Notes: generated by a model not told the origin, from the letters alone. 64,000 nt of DNA from Adiantum capillus-veneris (GCA_014529385.2 CM043965.1:67763690-67827689); one strand, 5' to 3'; shown: positions 20,005 through 29,726, counted from the first letter of the stretch. Made by a program: numbers and translations.

Positions 20005-20495
20005 GTGAATGTCTACAACTATAGGTGTCAAATGGTTGATGACATTTCAGAAAGCAGGACAGACACGACGGCTCATAGTTGGCCTCAGAACCCAATAAGG
20101 GTATATGGGCCCTTTGAGAAGTGGGGAATTGATGCCATAGGGCCTCTACCACGCACTCAGTCAGGTAAAGAGTACATCATCATGGAGTAGACTACATGAC
20201 TAGATGGGCTGAGGCTATGCCGACCAATAGAATTACTACTAAGGATGTGAGTCAGTTCATCTTTGACCACATCTGTTGCCGGTTTGGCACCCCTCTTGAA
20301 ATACTATCTGATAGAGGACCAGGGTTTAGAGCAGACTTGGTAGGAGAACTCATGAAGAAGCTAAATATTCAGCATCAACACTCTACTCCTTACTACCCTC
20401 AGTGCAATGGTTTGGTGGATAAGGTAAATGGAATCATTTGCAAAATTCTCACCAAACAGGTACATGCCAGGCGCCAAGATTGGACAAACACCTGA
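20005..20495 (+). pseudogene. pol: D integrase core in two pieces
   Basis: 20005-20190 has GPFEKWGIDAIGPLPRTQSG (first catalytic Asp). A one-base change of frame near 20190 leads to 20196-20495 with MTRWAEAMPTNRITTKDV, EILSDRGPGFRADLV (second Asp) and PQCNGLVDKVNGIICK, where B and C have VEKVNG, so the catalytic Glu position reads Asp here. Stop follows at 20493. Confidence 0.72.
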
Positions 20496-20955
20496 ATGGA
20501 GCTCTATGGCCTATAGAACCTCCTTCAAAACCACATTAGGGTACACACCCTTTCATTTGGTTTATGGAAAGGAGGCGCTTTTGCCCATTGAAGTGAAGTT
20601 AACAAGTCTTCGAATATTGGGTAGCCAGGTAGGCTCTCAAAAGGAGAAAGTACATCAAAGGATCATGGATCTAGAGAGGCTGCAATTGGATCGTGAAGAA
20701 GCCATCAACCACTATTCTCAAGAAGCAGAGAAGCGCAGAGAAAAGTTCAACAAAAAGCTAGCATCCAAAGACATCAAAAAGGGATCTCTGGTGCTTCGAT
20801 ATGACAATCGCTTCGACACTCGTAAGGATGGAAAGTTTCTTTTTTCCGATGGGAAGGCCCGTTCTTGGTCACCAAAAAGTTCAAAAATGGCTCTTACAGA
20901 CTTCAAGACATTGATGGTAAAGTGCACAAGACCAGGACAAATGGATGGCGTCTAA
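20428..20955 (+). pseudogene. pol: D integrase C-terminal part, shifted frame
   Basis: Continues the integrase in another frame: AYRTSFKTTLGYTPFHLVYG, ALLPIEVKL, LVLRYDNRFDTRKDGKF. The last motif begins the C-terminal domain that B and C keep in full. No chromodomain. Confidence 0.7.
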
Positions 20956-21030
20956 AGCCTTATCACATCAGGATAAGGTCAGCTCAAGATCAAAGAAAGT
21001 AGGCTAGAGACATAAATACCCCTAGCCAGG

Positions 21031-21043
21031 TTTGGGGGGGCTA
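21031..21043 (+). other. D polypurine tract
   Basis: GGTTTGGGGGGGCTA immediately before the 3' LTR TGATCC; G-rich as in B and C. Confidence 0.65.
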
Positions 21044-22316
21044 TGATCCGAGCCTATCACAAATTTTTGTTTATCATATTTTGTTGGTTTTCCTTGCTTC
21101 TAGAGGTTTACAATAAAAGAAAGAGTGAGAACAACCTCTTGGAAAAAAATTAAAAAAAATGATTTTTTCTTGACTAGTTCACCGGAGGTGAAAGGTAGAG
21201 GGAGAACCTAGTGGTAAAGGGAAGGGAAAATATGTAAATGTGAAAAGAAAAGATATGATGTGGTTTGTGGAGCCATGCACCCATGATTCAAGGGTCATGA
21301 GTGGCTCATATCATCATGGCTTTGGAGCCATATGATGATTCAAACAAATGGGACCCAAGTGGAAGACTTGGTAAAGGAAGAAACCAGGCACATGATTTTG
21401 TTGAATTTTTAAAAAATACTTCCACTCCGATCCAAGAAAAGTTGTCTTCATCAAAGTTGTAACTGACGAGCTGAAGATTCTGGCCATATTTTTTTATAAT
21501 TTTTGCATCTACGGTCTAGGAGATATGGCCAAGTGGTGGACGGCAGTTTTTTCAACTGTGGTGGAGACCACCCCCCTACCTTTACACACACACACCCTTC
21601 CTTTTCCACATTGAGACCTCTTTAAAATCAGCCATTAGTTTCTCACCCTCCTCTTCTTCCTCCTCTCTCTCAAGCTCAAAAACCATCAAAGTTCCTCTTC
21701 TAATCACCTCTCAAGTCATGCTTAATCTTATTGTAATTCATAAGTTCTCATTCAACCCCTTTCTATTATTACTAGATATGTATTGATTTTATGTAGATTC
21801 TTTACATTTTAAAATAAGGAAGCTCTTGGACTCAAGCTATGGAGGAAGGAGTGAAGACAACACAAGTGATGATGGAGCTAATTGGTCAACAAATCACTTG
21901 GAAGGAGCTTCTTCATTGGTTGAATGTCCCTAATCAAGCTTCATTTGTACAAATTACACTTGTATCTTAACCTCACTCCTAATCACTCTCTTTCCTATAT
22001 AAAGAGGCCTTCCCCTTTGTAATTTCAAGCCTCCCTCAGCCCATTGAGCCTTGTATCCACTCAATGAGCCCATAAGCTCATTCATTCACTCTATTCTTGC
22101 ACATTCTAGAGTGCAAATTGTTTCATGCTAGTAACCTCTCTCCTCCTCTTACTTAAGTTAATTAAGAGAAATGTTTTATATGCGTGTGAGAGTGCTTGAT
22201 GTGATCTTGGCTAATCCTTGAGTGATTGTTTGGTAATCTATATGCTATTTTTGTTGGGAGTGTTTGAAGTCATCCATTCCTTGTACACACACCACGGTTA
22301 ATGCTTCATTCATAGT

Positions 22317-22387
<71 letters not shown>

Positions 22388-22505
22388 TTGTGTAGCGGTC
22401 CTAGTCCACGCTTCCAAGACTAGGTGGTGCCCTCATCTCATTTCCCTTGTGGCGCAATGGAGTTTGTTTTGGTGTAGAGGCCGCCATTCCAAATTTCCTT
22501 CGTCA
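21044..22505 (+). repeat. D 3' LTR
   Basis: 1,462 bp partner of 13338-14811, with TATA box at 21996-22003. Differences are few substitutions, small indels and a shortened, interrupted (TC)n tract. Confidence 0.93.
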
Positions 22506-23705
22506 CTCCTCTTCAGTGTATGGCTCGACAGGTTGCTGCTCCAAAATAGCCTCTGACTCCTCATAAGCTTTAATATATTGATCGTATTGATCAATATGTG
22601 GCCTGGCCGAGCTAGTTCCGACTTTAGTGGGGTCTGGCACCCACTTTTCTTCAAAGTCACCCTTTAGAGCTCTTTCCGCTCTAAACTGCTCCACTAATCT
22701 TTCCATTCTTGCCGCTTTCTGACTTTTGGTTTGCTTGGGAGCAACCTTCTTCTTTACTTTCTTGTTAAGTGGCTCGTCCACATCCTCTTCAGGTTCTGAA
22801 ACTACTTCTAGTTTCCAGCGTGCTCTTGTGGATGCCCTCTTGGATACTTCGGGCTGTTCTTCCTCCTCGTCGGCTTCTCTAAGCCACTCATTCTGGGAGG
22901 GAGCCTTTGGCCACTGATCTCTAGCTCCAATAGCTTCATAAGCTACTCTTGTCAGAATTTCCGCTCCTCCTATGTATTTTGGCTTCTCGTTGTGCATGGC
23001 AATTACTTGCTCGTGGATGTGTTGAGCGTAATTCACCTCTTTTGGCATATTGCTCTTTAATGCCCATGTGATGGTGGTCGCAATGGCATGGGGTGGTGTC
23101 GTATACTTTTGCGGTCTTTTACTGCAAACATGAAGAAATTGGTTGTACAGTCGGCAAAGGGTTGCCGCTCTTGGGTCCTTCATGTTTCCATAGTTTGCAT
23201 TCTGTTTCTTGGGCCCATAGACCTCTATGGCCTCCCTTCTTTCCCTGACCGAGCTCCCTTTGTTGTGCAGCTTCAATGCGTCTGCAATTAGCTCTGGAGT
23301 GATCTGTACTTCTACCTTCTCTCCATCCATGGCTGTCAATGTGGCTTTTCCATCCTTCTGAATGGATGTTGCCAACTCGTACACTCTTCTTGTATCCACA
23401 CCTGATGGTCTCGAGGTGAAGAAACTGTGCAAGTCTACCCTTTCCAGGTACCTGCTGATGTCTTCTGACCTGCTATAATCTACCAATTCCTGTGGGATCA
23501 TCGGTACATCCACCGCTTGCCCTTGAGGATCTCTGAAAGTCCCCTGGTAGATTTTTATTCCCTCTTTCTCCAATACTGCTTCCTCCACCCAAGTTTTGGT
23601 TGGCTTGAGGGTTTCTGCTAGAATGTCAAATGGTTTCGCTTCTGCAATAGAATCTTTGATTGTCGATGTTTTTCTCTTCGTTGCCGATGACTTGGTGGAA
23701 TCCAT
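22506..23705 (-). pseudogene. E 3' ORF, N-terminal part, cut by D
   Basis: 400 codons from ATG 23705 (MDSTKSSATKRKTS), broken by D exactly after PVEPYTEE. Residues about 45-260 include VPMIPQELVDYSRSEDI, VEVQITPELIADALKLHNKG and AIATTITWALKSNMPKEV, which resemble the plant-retroelement domain found in Athila/Ogre extra ORFs (comparison from memory, not a search). Then comes an acidic stretch and a basic stretch with NKKVKKKVAPKQ (possible nuclear signal). G has matching motifs (IAKEIVAKALKLPTKG; NHAIATTFTQVLKS). The ATG lies 178 bp downstream of a palindrome, as gag does. Confidence 0.72.
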
Positions 23706-23872
23706 GGATCCTGTAACTCCAATTTCAGAAGTTAGCGTCTTTTTAGTACTGAAAGCCGAAATGAAGCTTTTAACTATCCAAATGATTTGAAAATTAAAAC
23801 ATGAGCTATTCAGGGCCTAAGGATGCAAGGTAGGTGAAAAAATATGCAAAATGGGCTCAAAATCATGCTGGA

Positions 23873-23894
23873 GACATCGTACGAGTATGATGTC
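23873..23894. repeat. E palindrome 1 of 3' ORF block
   Basis: GACATCGTAC, then GA, then GTATGATGTC: one mismatch between arms and an altered centre. It is the least perfect copy and the one nearest the 3' ORF ATG (178 bp). Confidence 0.85.
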
Positions 23895-24156
23895 TTTTGT
23901 GTCAAAATGACTTCATATTGGTTGTGCTTGTAGCTGATAGTGTATACATGATTATCATATGCTTGGATTTGAGTTTGGATCCCATTTGGTCAAGTTTTGG
24001 CCAATTTAGTCCAGTTCCGGCTCTTGGCAAAATTTTGAAAGGGAATTGGATTTTATGATCCAAATTGGATAAAACTTGGTGGTTCACTTTCAAATGGCAT
24101 GTAGATCACTTCTGTTTGGTGGTTGAAGCCCTGAGGTGCCAAAATCACATAGTGAA

Positions 24157-24176
24157 ACATCATACGCGTATGATGT
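24157..24176. repeat. E palindrome 2 of 3' ORF block
   Basis: ACATCATACGCGTATGATGT, perfect over 20 bases. Confidence 0.93.
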
Positions 24177-24289
24177 CTTTTAGTGTATTTTTGGACCAAA
24201 TTTCTCTATAAGCTTGGATTTGGCTTTAGATAGGCTTATTCAGTGGATTTATGAAGTTTGGATAGATTTTGGGCTAAAAATGGCTCTGG

Positions 24290-24313
24290 AGACATCATAC
24301 GCGTATGATGTCT
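24290..24313. repeat. E palindrome 3 of 3' ORF block
   Basis: Perfect over 24 bases, core CATCATACGCGTATGATG flanked by AGA and TCT. Confidence 0.93.
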
Positions 24314-24478
24314 TTTTCATCAATTTTGCATGGGCTTGGTTCTGTGGATTCCCCATGTACTAGTGAAGGACTGTTCCTACTCAAATCTTGGTTTGGACTT
24401 GAGTGTCTGTGGGCGAAGCATTGTAGTTGTTTTGGTCATCAGTTCCCAATGCAATTTAGAGCGATGATACAACAGTCT

Positions 24479-24814
24479 TTACAATAAAGCTGCTCTTTGT
24501 TTGATTGAAGGATTGGTGGTCGGGTTTTGGGTTGGTTTTGGCACTTCGGTAGTAGAATCAGTAGATGGATTCTTCTTTACCTTGTTGTTCTTTTTCACAA
24601 TCCAAATCTGCTTCCGCTTCGCTTGTGCTTGCCACAAACTCTTTGCGACCCAAACCTGCTTTGTTCTTTGTGTTGATTTCCTCGCCTTGAAATACCTAGG
24701 AGTTTCCGTGGATTGTACTGAAGGGAGTTCCTGTTTACAAATCCTTGGGATCCAAATTTGCTTGCTATAGCTTTGTGCTGTCATGAACTTCTTTGGAATC
24801 CAGATCTGTTTCAC
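24479..24814 (-). CDS. E basic ORF with repeated K-Q-x-W-x-x-K motifs
   Basis: 111 open codons between the second protease and the 3' palindrome block, with no ATG at the start (GTG at 24814) and a different phase from the protease. The motif recurs four times: KQIWIPKKF, KQIWIPRIC, KQVWVAKSLW, KQIWIVKKN. A related KLVWRPKKV ends the protease frame, and A has ELVWVPRKN after its protease. It is probably the decayed C-terminal extension of the second protease. Function unknown. Confidence 0.5.
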   Translation of the reverse strand: MKQIWIPKKFMTAQSYSKQIWIPRICKQELPSVQSTETPRYFKARKSTQRTKQVWVAKSLWQAQAKRKQIWIVKKNNKVKKNPSTDSTTEVPKPTQNPTTNPSIKQRAALL

Positions 24815-24833
24815 TGTCCTTGATTGTCTGGAA

Positions 24834-25496
24834 TCACTCTGTTGTCTGGTAATGAAGACTGTTTTCCACCTTTGTGTTCTCTAGCACAACCTTTTTTGGT
24901 CTCCATACCAACTTTGACTCCGTTTTTTCCCAAGGTTGAGCTGTTATATTATTGCTTGTCTTCCTTATCCAATGTTGAGAGTTCCTCGTCGAAGAGAAAT
25001 CCAGTTGTATAGAAACTTTTGGTTGCCATTGCTTCTTCTTTTTCTCTGGTTGTTGTTTACCTTTGTTCTTGGATTCTTCCTTTGGAGTTGGCTCTGCTCC
25101 TTTGGTGAACTTAACTGATTGACTTTCACCTTTGTATTTGATAAGCACTGATTTAGAACTCCAGTCAATCATTGCATTGTATTGCTTCTGCCATGGTTGT
25201 CCTAGCAATAATGGATGTTGTGTAGCTTGGTCTTCAACCACGTAAAACATATGAGGATACACATACTGGTTAATCTGTATATGTAAAACTGTGCATCCGA
25301 CATTTTTGATTGAATTCTCAGAGTAACTCTTTAACTCTTGCTTGGCAGTTTGTAATTTAGTGTCATTTGTCAATTGTCTATACAAACTGAGTGAAAGTAG
25401 GTTAGTTTGAGCTCCTGAATCCAATAGTGCTCTGGCTTTGATTTGGTTGGTTCCTACTTTGCATTCAATGATGGGTTCTTCTTTGTCATTATCCAT
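24834..25496 (-). CDS. E second retropepsin-like domain, downstream of integrase
   Basis: 220 residues from ATG 25496. ARALLDSGAQTNLLSL (DSG at residues 26-28) and HPLLLGQPWQKQYNAMIDW (about 95-113) give the retropepsin signature. It is preceded in the same frame by integrase and a TAG at 25542-25544. Its sequence differs from the first protease (AILDSGAGVA at 29727-30278), so it is not a recent copy. The C-terminal third is Lys/Gln-rich. A protease fold after integrase is not the usual gypsy order. It may act on the 3' ORF product or be a capture from another element (inference). Confidence 0.75.
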   Translation of the reverse strand: MDNDKEEPIIECKVGTNQIKARALLDSGAQTNLLSLSLYRQLTNDTKLQTAKQELKSYSENSIKNVGCTVLHIQINQYVYPHMFYVVEDQATQHPLLLGQPWQKQYNAMIDWSSKSVLIKYKGESQSVKFTKGAEPTPKEESKNKGKQQPEKKKKQWQPKVSIQLDFSSTRNSQHWIRKTSNNITAQPWEKTESKLVWRPKKVVLENTKVENSLHYQTTE

Positions 25497-25541
25497 TTCT
25501 GTTATACTGACTGCATTTATTCGTATTGCTCCTTCATTGCG

Positions 25542-26345
25542 CTAATTCTGACGCAGTAGTCTTCTTTTCTCCATTCTTTCCTTCGCCTCGGCTTGCGCTT
25601 CCTCCACAATCTTTTTCTTTTTCTGGACATGCAGCTTTTCTTGATGTATTTTGAGAATCATGTCTTGGGTTAGCGGCAAAAGATACTTTTTCACTCTGCA
25701 TCCACTAATCCAATTGGGCATTTCTTCTCCGTCTAATGTAGCAAGCTTGACGGCTCCACTTGGTGATAGATCTTTAATCACCAGAGGTCCCATCCCTCGC
25801 TTTTTAAGCTTCTTAGCATGCTGTTCCAGAGTGTAAACTAGGACATAGTCCCCAACCTTAAACTCTTTAGTCCGCACATGCTTATCAAAAAATTCCTTTT
25901 GTCGCCTTTTTTGAGCATAGATAGAAGCTACTGCTTTTAGGCGAAGCTCGTCGAGCTTTTCCAGGTCATCTATTCTATCAGAAAGCTCGTGCCCTGTCCA
26001 CTCTAGATCCTTATCCACCCTTAAGGTTGAAATCAAGAATTCTATTGGTAAGATAGCATTTAGCCCAAAAACCATGTTATATGGGGTCGTTCCTATTGAT
26101 GTTTTATATGCTACCCTATATGCCCATAATGTTGAATGCAACTTCTGGTCCCAATAAGTTCTCGACTCAGATACAATCTTCGTAAGGACCGTGCATATGG
26201 TTTTGTTTGTTGCTTCAGCTTGTCCGTTTGCTTGTGGATGATACGGGGCTGATTTCCTATGGATTACCATGAATTCATCTAGAAGGATCTCTATCACTTC
26301 ATTTATAAAATGTGTGCCTCGATCACTCACAATTTCTATTGGCAA
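25542..26345 (-). CDS. pol: E integrase, catalytic C-half and C-terminal domain
   Basis: Frame continues from 26406-27047 through TAA at 26406. IEIVSDRGTHFINEV gives the second catalytic Asp and HPQANGQAEATNKTI the Glu. TLWAYRVAYKTSIGTTPYNM follows, then a C-terminal GPY/F-like region (KKRGMGPLVIKDLSPSGAV). No chromodomain. Ends in TAG at 25542, after which the frame runs on into the second protease. Confidence 0.85.
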   Translation of the reverse strand: MPIEIVSDRGTHFINEVIEILLDEFMVIHRKSAPYHPQANGQAEATNKTICTVLTKIVSESRTYWDQKLHSTLWAYRVAYKTSIGTTPYNMVFGLNAILPIEFLISTLRVDKDLEWTGHELSDRIDDLEKLDELRLKAVASIYAQKRRQKEFFDKHVRTKEFKVGDYVLVYTLEQHAKKLKKRGMGPLVIKDLSPSGAVKLATLDGEEMPNWISGCRVKKYLLPLTQDMILKIHQEKLHVQKKKKIVEEAQAEAKERMEKRRLLRQN

Positions 26346-26405
26346 TCCATATCGTACAAAGACGTATCCATATAGAAATTGTGCCGTGGTCCTGGCATCT
26401 GCTTT

Positions 26406-27047
26406 TTAAGTTGCCTTTGCTTCGACCCACTTTGTTAGATAGTCTGTAGCCACAACGATGTATTGTGCATGAGTCTTATATGCAGGAGGTGAAATGGGTC
26501 CGACATAATCAATGCCCCATTTTGCAAAAGCTCTTGCCCCCATCATTGGTCTAAGCGGCATATCATCTCTTTTAAGTGGTAATTTGGTCCACTGACAGTC
26601 ATCACACCGTTTAACGTATTCCTCAGCGTCCATATGTAATGTTGGCCACCATATTCCTACGGCTAAGACAAGTTTTGCTGTCTTATCACCTGAGAAATGG
26701 CCTCCACCTACTCCTCCATGAGCTTGCTCCAGGATTATCACATCCTCAGACTCTGATGCGCAAATCCTAAGCTGGTTGTCTTTACCTCTCTTATAGAGTT
26801 GATCTCCTATTAAAGCGTAATCTCTAGCTTCTGTCTCTATAGATTTTTGACGAGCTTTTGACGTTCCTTCTGGGAAAGTTCTATTTGTGAGATATTCAAC
26901 AATATACTGACTCCATTTCGGAGCGATCATTATCTGATATAATGTCGAATACTTTGCTGGCGGTTTTGATGAACATACAATACATACAGTGACATATTCA
27001 TGTATGCTTTCTTTCACTCCTGGCCAATAGACTCCCAATTGTAACAA
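26406..27047 (-). CDS. pol: E integrase, zinc-binding domain and first catalytic Asp
   Basis: Contains the HHCC region (HGGVGGGHFSGDKTAKLVLA ... CDDCQW) and KWGIDYVGPISPPAYKTHAQ with the first catalytic Asp, then DYLTKWVEAKAT before TAA. The frame is one base out of phase with the RT-RNase H frame upstream, where an indel near 27050 breaks the polyprotein. Confidence 0.85.
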   Translation of the reverse strand: MLQLGVYWPGVKESIHEYVTVCIVCSSKPPAKYSTLYQIMIAPKWSQYIVEYLTNRTFPEGTSKARQKSIETEARDYALIGDQLYKRGKDNQLRICASESEDVIILEQAHGGVGGGHFSGDKTAKLVLAVGIWWPTLHMDAEEYVKRCDDCQWTKLPLKRDDMPLRPMMGARAFAKWGIDYVGPISPPAYKTHAQYIVVATDYLTKWVEAKAT

Positions 27048-27051
27048 ATTC

Positions 27052-28851
27052 CTATATGTGTTCCTTCTTGAACAATGAAATGCACATTCCTGAACATGTG
27101 CTTACTGCAACCAATTGAAGATTCTTGGATTGCTGAATAGCAATATATTTCTGGTTGTATTCTCTTCTATCAAACTCTCCTCTATAGCTTAATAGGCTAA
27201 CGACATTTTGAGACAACTTCGGTATCATTTCTATGTTGAACAAGTACGCGTCTGGCATGTCGTCATCCACTCCTATAGGGTCTTCTCCATTCGTCAATCG
27301 CGAAAGATGATCAGCTCTAAGATGTGTTTTTCCTTTCTTTACTACTACCGTGAAGTCAAATTCCAGTAAGATAATGAACCATCTCACTATTCTCCCGGTA
27401 TTGCATGGTTTATTCACTAGGTAGAGCAAGGCTTGGTGATCCGTAAAAAACACAAACTTGTTGGCTAGAAGATAATGCCAAAATTTCTTCACAGCATATA
27501 TCATTCCTAATCCCTCTCGGTCTGTTGTGGTGTAATTCTTCTTTGCATTGTTGAGCTGTCGACTGGCGTAACAGATAGGAAAAGCCATGTTTCCTTCTTC
27601 TGGCTGAGCCAGAATGCATCCTATTGCATATGCCGAAGCATCTATATGCACATGGAATATCTTCTCCCAATCTGGTGATTTCAAGACTGGAGCAGTAATG
27701 AGTGCCTCTTTCAATTTCTTGAATGATTCCTCACACTCCTCTGTCCATTCAAAGTTCACTATTAGCCTGTAAAGTGGTTGGCCTATTATAGCGTACATGT
27801 AAATGAATCGTCTATAATATCCGCAATGTCCCATAAATCTCTGTACTTGTTTCGCATTGGTTGGTCTAGGCATATCCACTATAACTTTTATCTTCTCTAA
27901 ATCCGTGGATATTCCGTTTTGTGAGACAATATGCCCCAGAATTCTGCCCTGTCGGACCATAAACACACATTTCTCAGGATTGAGACAAATGCGATATGTC
28001 CTACATTTCTCAAATACTTTTCTTAGGTGTTCTAGATGCTCATCTCTCAGAAGAGAATGTACACATAAGTCATCCATGTATATTTCTAGAAACAACCTTA
28101 AGTATTCTTTGAAAGCATGCGTCATCAGCCTCTGGAAGGTTGCGGGAGCATTGCTTAGACCAAAAGGCATAACCCGATAAGCATAAATTCCCCACTCCGT
28201 TGCAAAAGCTGTTTTATGTTGATCTTTCGGTGCTATGACTAGCTGGATATATCCTGAAAAACCATCAAGAAAGGAGTATGGTGTTTTCCCTGATACACAC
28301 TCTAGAACATGATCAGTTATCGGCAGGGGATAATTGTCCCTGATTGTTGCAGCATTCACTTTCTTTAAGTTGACACACACTCGGAGTTTTCCGTTCTTCT
28401 TGGGTACCACCACAATCGGAGATACCCAATCGGTGTGTTCAATCTCGTATATGAATTCAGCTTCCATTAGCTTATCTATCTCTTCTTTGATTCGCTTAGC
28501 AAACGTATCATTATATGTGTATGGTCTCTGTCTGCTAGGCTTTGCGTCTTGTTTTAGTGGGATTGTGTGTTGGCATATTGATGGGTCAACTCCCTTTAAG
28601 TCCTTATAAGACCATGCAAACACATCCATGTACTCTCTGAGAAGACTCAAAAGTCTCTCTTCCTCGCCTGGAGACAAATCTGTGGCTATGTACACCGGTC
28701 TAGGTGTCTCACCTGGAGCTGCTAAATCAACTTTTTTTGCATCCTCCGGTCCGTCATAAGATTCGTTCTCCCTTCTCTCTCGAATAGGTTGGGTTAATAC
28801 CACCTTCCTATCCTCTATTGTGAATTTCTTGTAGTGAGAGGGAACATCCAT
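27052..28851 (-). CDS. pol: E reverse transcriptase and RNase H
   Basis: 599 residues. RT: KLRVCVNLKKVNAATIRDNY, SFLDGFSGYIQL, YRVMPFGLSNAPATFQRLM, and YMDDL at about 258-262. RNase H: FHVHIDASAYAIGCILAQ, TTTDREGLGMIYAVKKFWHY, FFTDHQALLYL, HLRADHLSRL, so D-E-D-D is complete, unlike D and B. There is no second RNase H, which separates E from the Tat-like elements. The upstream frame is open through TAG at 28903 into the linker. RT and RNase H look intact. Confidence 0.92.
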   Translation of the reverse strand: MDVPSHYKKFTIEDRKVVLTQPIRERRENESYDGPEDAKKVDLAAPGETPRPVYIATDLSPGEEERLLSLLREYMDVFAWSYKDLKGVDPSICQHTIPLKQDAKPSRQRPYTYNDTFAKRIKEEIDKLMEAEFIYEIEHTDWVSPIVVVPKKNGKLRVCVNLKKVNAATIRDNYPLPITDHVLECVSGKTPYSFLDGFSGYIQLVIAPKDQHKTAFATEWGIYAYRVMPFGLSNAPATFQRLMTHAFKEYLRLFLEIYMDDLCVHSLLRDEHLEHLRKVFEKCRTYRICLNPEKCVFMVRQGRILGHIVSQNGISTDLEKIKVIVDMPRPTNAKQVQRFMGHCGYYRRFIYMYAIIGQPLYRLIVNFEWTEECEESFKKLKEALITAPVLKSPDWEKIFHVHIDASAYAIGCILAQPEEGNMAFPICYASRQLNNAKKNYTTTDREGLGMIYAVKKFWHYLLANKFVFFTDHQALLYLVNKPCNTGRIVRWFIILLEFDFTVVVKKGKTHLRADHLSRLTNGEDPIGVDDDMPDAYLFNIEMIPKLSQNVVSLLSYRGEFDRREYNQKYIAIQQSKNLQLVAVSTCSGMCISLFKKEHI

Positions 28852-28902
28852 GTTTTCCTTGATTTTAGCGTTTTCGTCCTCTCCACTCTCAATTTCTGTC
28901 GT

Positions 28903-29673
28903 CTAAACTTCTTTCAGAGTTTTCTTGAGCTCTCTGTACTTGTTTCTACGTTCTAACTTGGACTCCGTGTGTTCTCTGTTGCTCTTGTTCTTTTTTGATT
29001 TTTCTGTTTCAGTTTTCGTTTCATTCCTTTGAACTTGATTTCTTGAGCTTCTTTCGTCTTTTTGTAAGCTCTTTTGCTCATTGCCTCTCATTCTTCCAGA
29101 AATCTTGTCCTTAACACAATCTTCCGCCTTTACTAGCATTAGGAATTGATTTTTTCCTCTTATTCTAGGCATCGGATTGGTTCTAACCCCCTTTGTTTTT
29201 CTCTTTGCTCTATAGCGTTTCTGGCGTTGTTTAGTTTGGTTCGGAAAATCATAAAATCGGACATCCGTTATAGTTTCTTTGTTTCCGCTTGAATTGTCCG
29301 TTGACTCGTTGTCTACTTCATTTCCCCACTCTGGATGATCGGGAATGTCGTGAAACACCTCTTCTTCATCTTCATTTTCCAGTGTATCGTTCTTTTCAGT
29401 TTCTTCTTCGAGTATAGTTCTCAGCATGAAGTACGGAACCACGTCGTACCCGTCCTTGTCGCAAAATTTCGTTGTGGGACCATCCGGAATTGCACAAACA
29501 TCTAGGGTTGCTAGAATGTGTGTCCATTCTAATGGTTCAAGCGTGTCCTCTGGAAAGGGTTCTCCTATATAAGTTTCGTCTTCGATAGCCCTTTCTAAAG
29601 CATATTCTTCTCGCCTCAGACTTCCACATTTCGAGGCTCCACACATCCATAACTCCTTGGGCTTACCAACCAA
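28903..29673 (-). CDS. pol: E protease-RT linker
   Basis: 256 open codons in the RT frame, separated from it only by TAG at 28903-28905. The first 140 residues are acidic (TLEPLEWTHILATLDV, EEETEKNDTLENEDEEEVFH); the rest is highly charged and basic (RQKRYRAKRKTKGVRTN). Long spacers between protease and RT are common in Athila/Tat-type elements. Phase differs from the protease frame before it. Confidence 0.6.
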   Translation of the reverse strand: MVGKPKELWMCGASKCGSLRREEYALERAIEDETYIGEPFPEDTLEPLEWTHILATLDVCAIPDGPTTKFCDKDGYDVVPYFMLRTILEEETEKNDTLENEDEEEVFHDIPDHPEWGNEVDNESTDNSSGNKETITDVRFYDFPNQTKQRQKRYRAKRKTKGVRTNPMPRIRGKNQFLMLVKAEDCVKDKISGRMRGNEQKSLQKDERSSRNQVQRNETKTETEKSKKNKSNREHTESKLERRNKYRELKKTLKEV

Positions 29674-29726
29674 GCTGGAAATTCGGATCCCGCCAAAGTA
29701 GCTGAATCAAAATCCTCTACCGGTGT

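Larger units (their letters stand above)
13338..22505 (+). mobile_element. Element D: Tat-like LTR retrotransposon inserted in the E 3' ORF
   Basis: LTRs 13338-14811 and 21044-22505 start TGATCCGAGCC and end TTCGTCA. Target duplication is CTCC (13334-13337, 22506-22509). Primer site 14817-14834; polypurine tract 21031-21043. The interrupted E frame reads through in phase when the insert and one CTCC are removed. Internal genes: one leader ORF, two small ORFs, gag, protease, RT, degenerate Ty3 RNase H, second RNase H, integrase. LTRs are nearly identical apart from microsatellite length, so insertion is recent, yet several frames are broken. Confidence 0.92.
23706..24478 (-). promoter_or_regulatory. 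E untranslated block before the 3' ORF, with palindrome array
   Basis: About 770 bp without a gene. It carries three copies of a palindrome with core ACGCGTATGATG at centres 23883.5, 24166.5 and 24301.5 (spacings 283 and 135). Intervening text is similar to the block before gag: GATCCAAATTGGATAAAACT here against GATCTAAATGGGATGAAACT there, and TTGGTCAAGTTTTGGCCAAT against TTGAGCAAGTTATGGCTAAT. The block looks like a second copy of the gag leader, possibly a promoter or RNA element for the 3' gene (inference). Confidence 0.6.

Noticed and set aside
22503-23705. Envelope gene for the E 3' ORF
   Set aside because: No signal peptide, glycosylation-rich ectodomain or transmembrane helix; charged and coiled-coil character instead.
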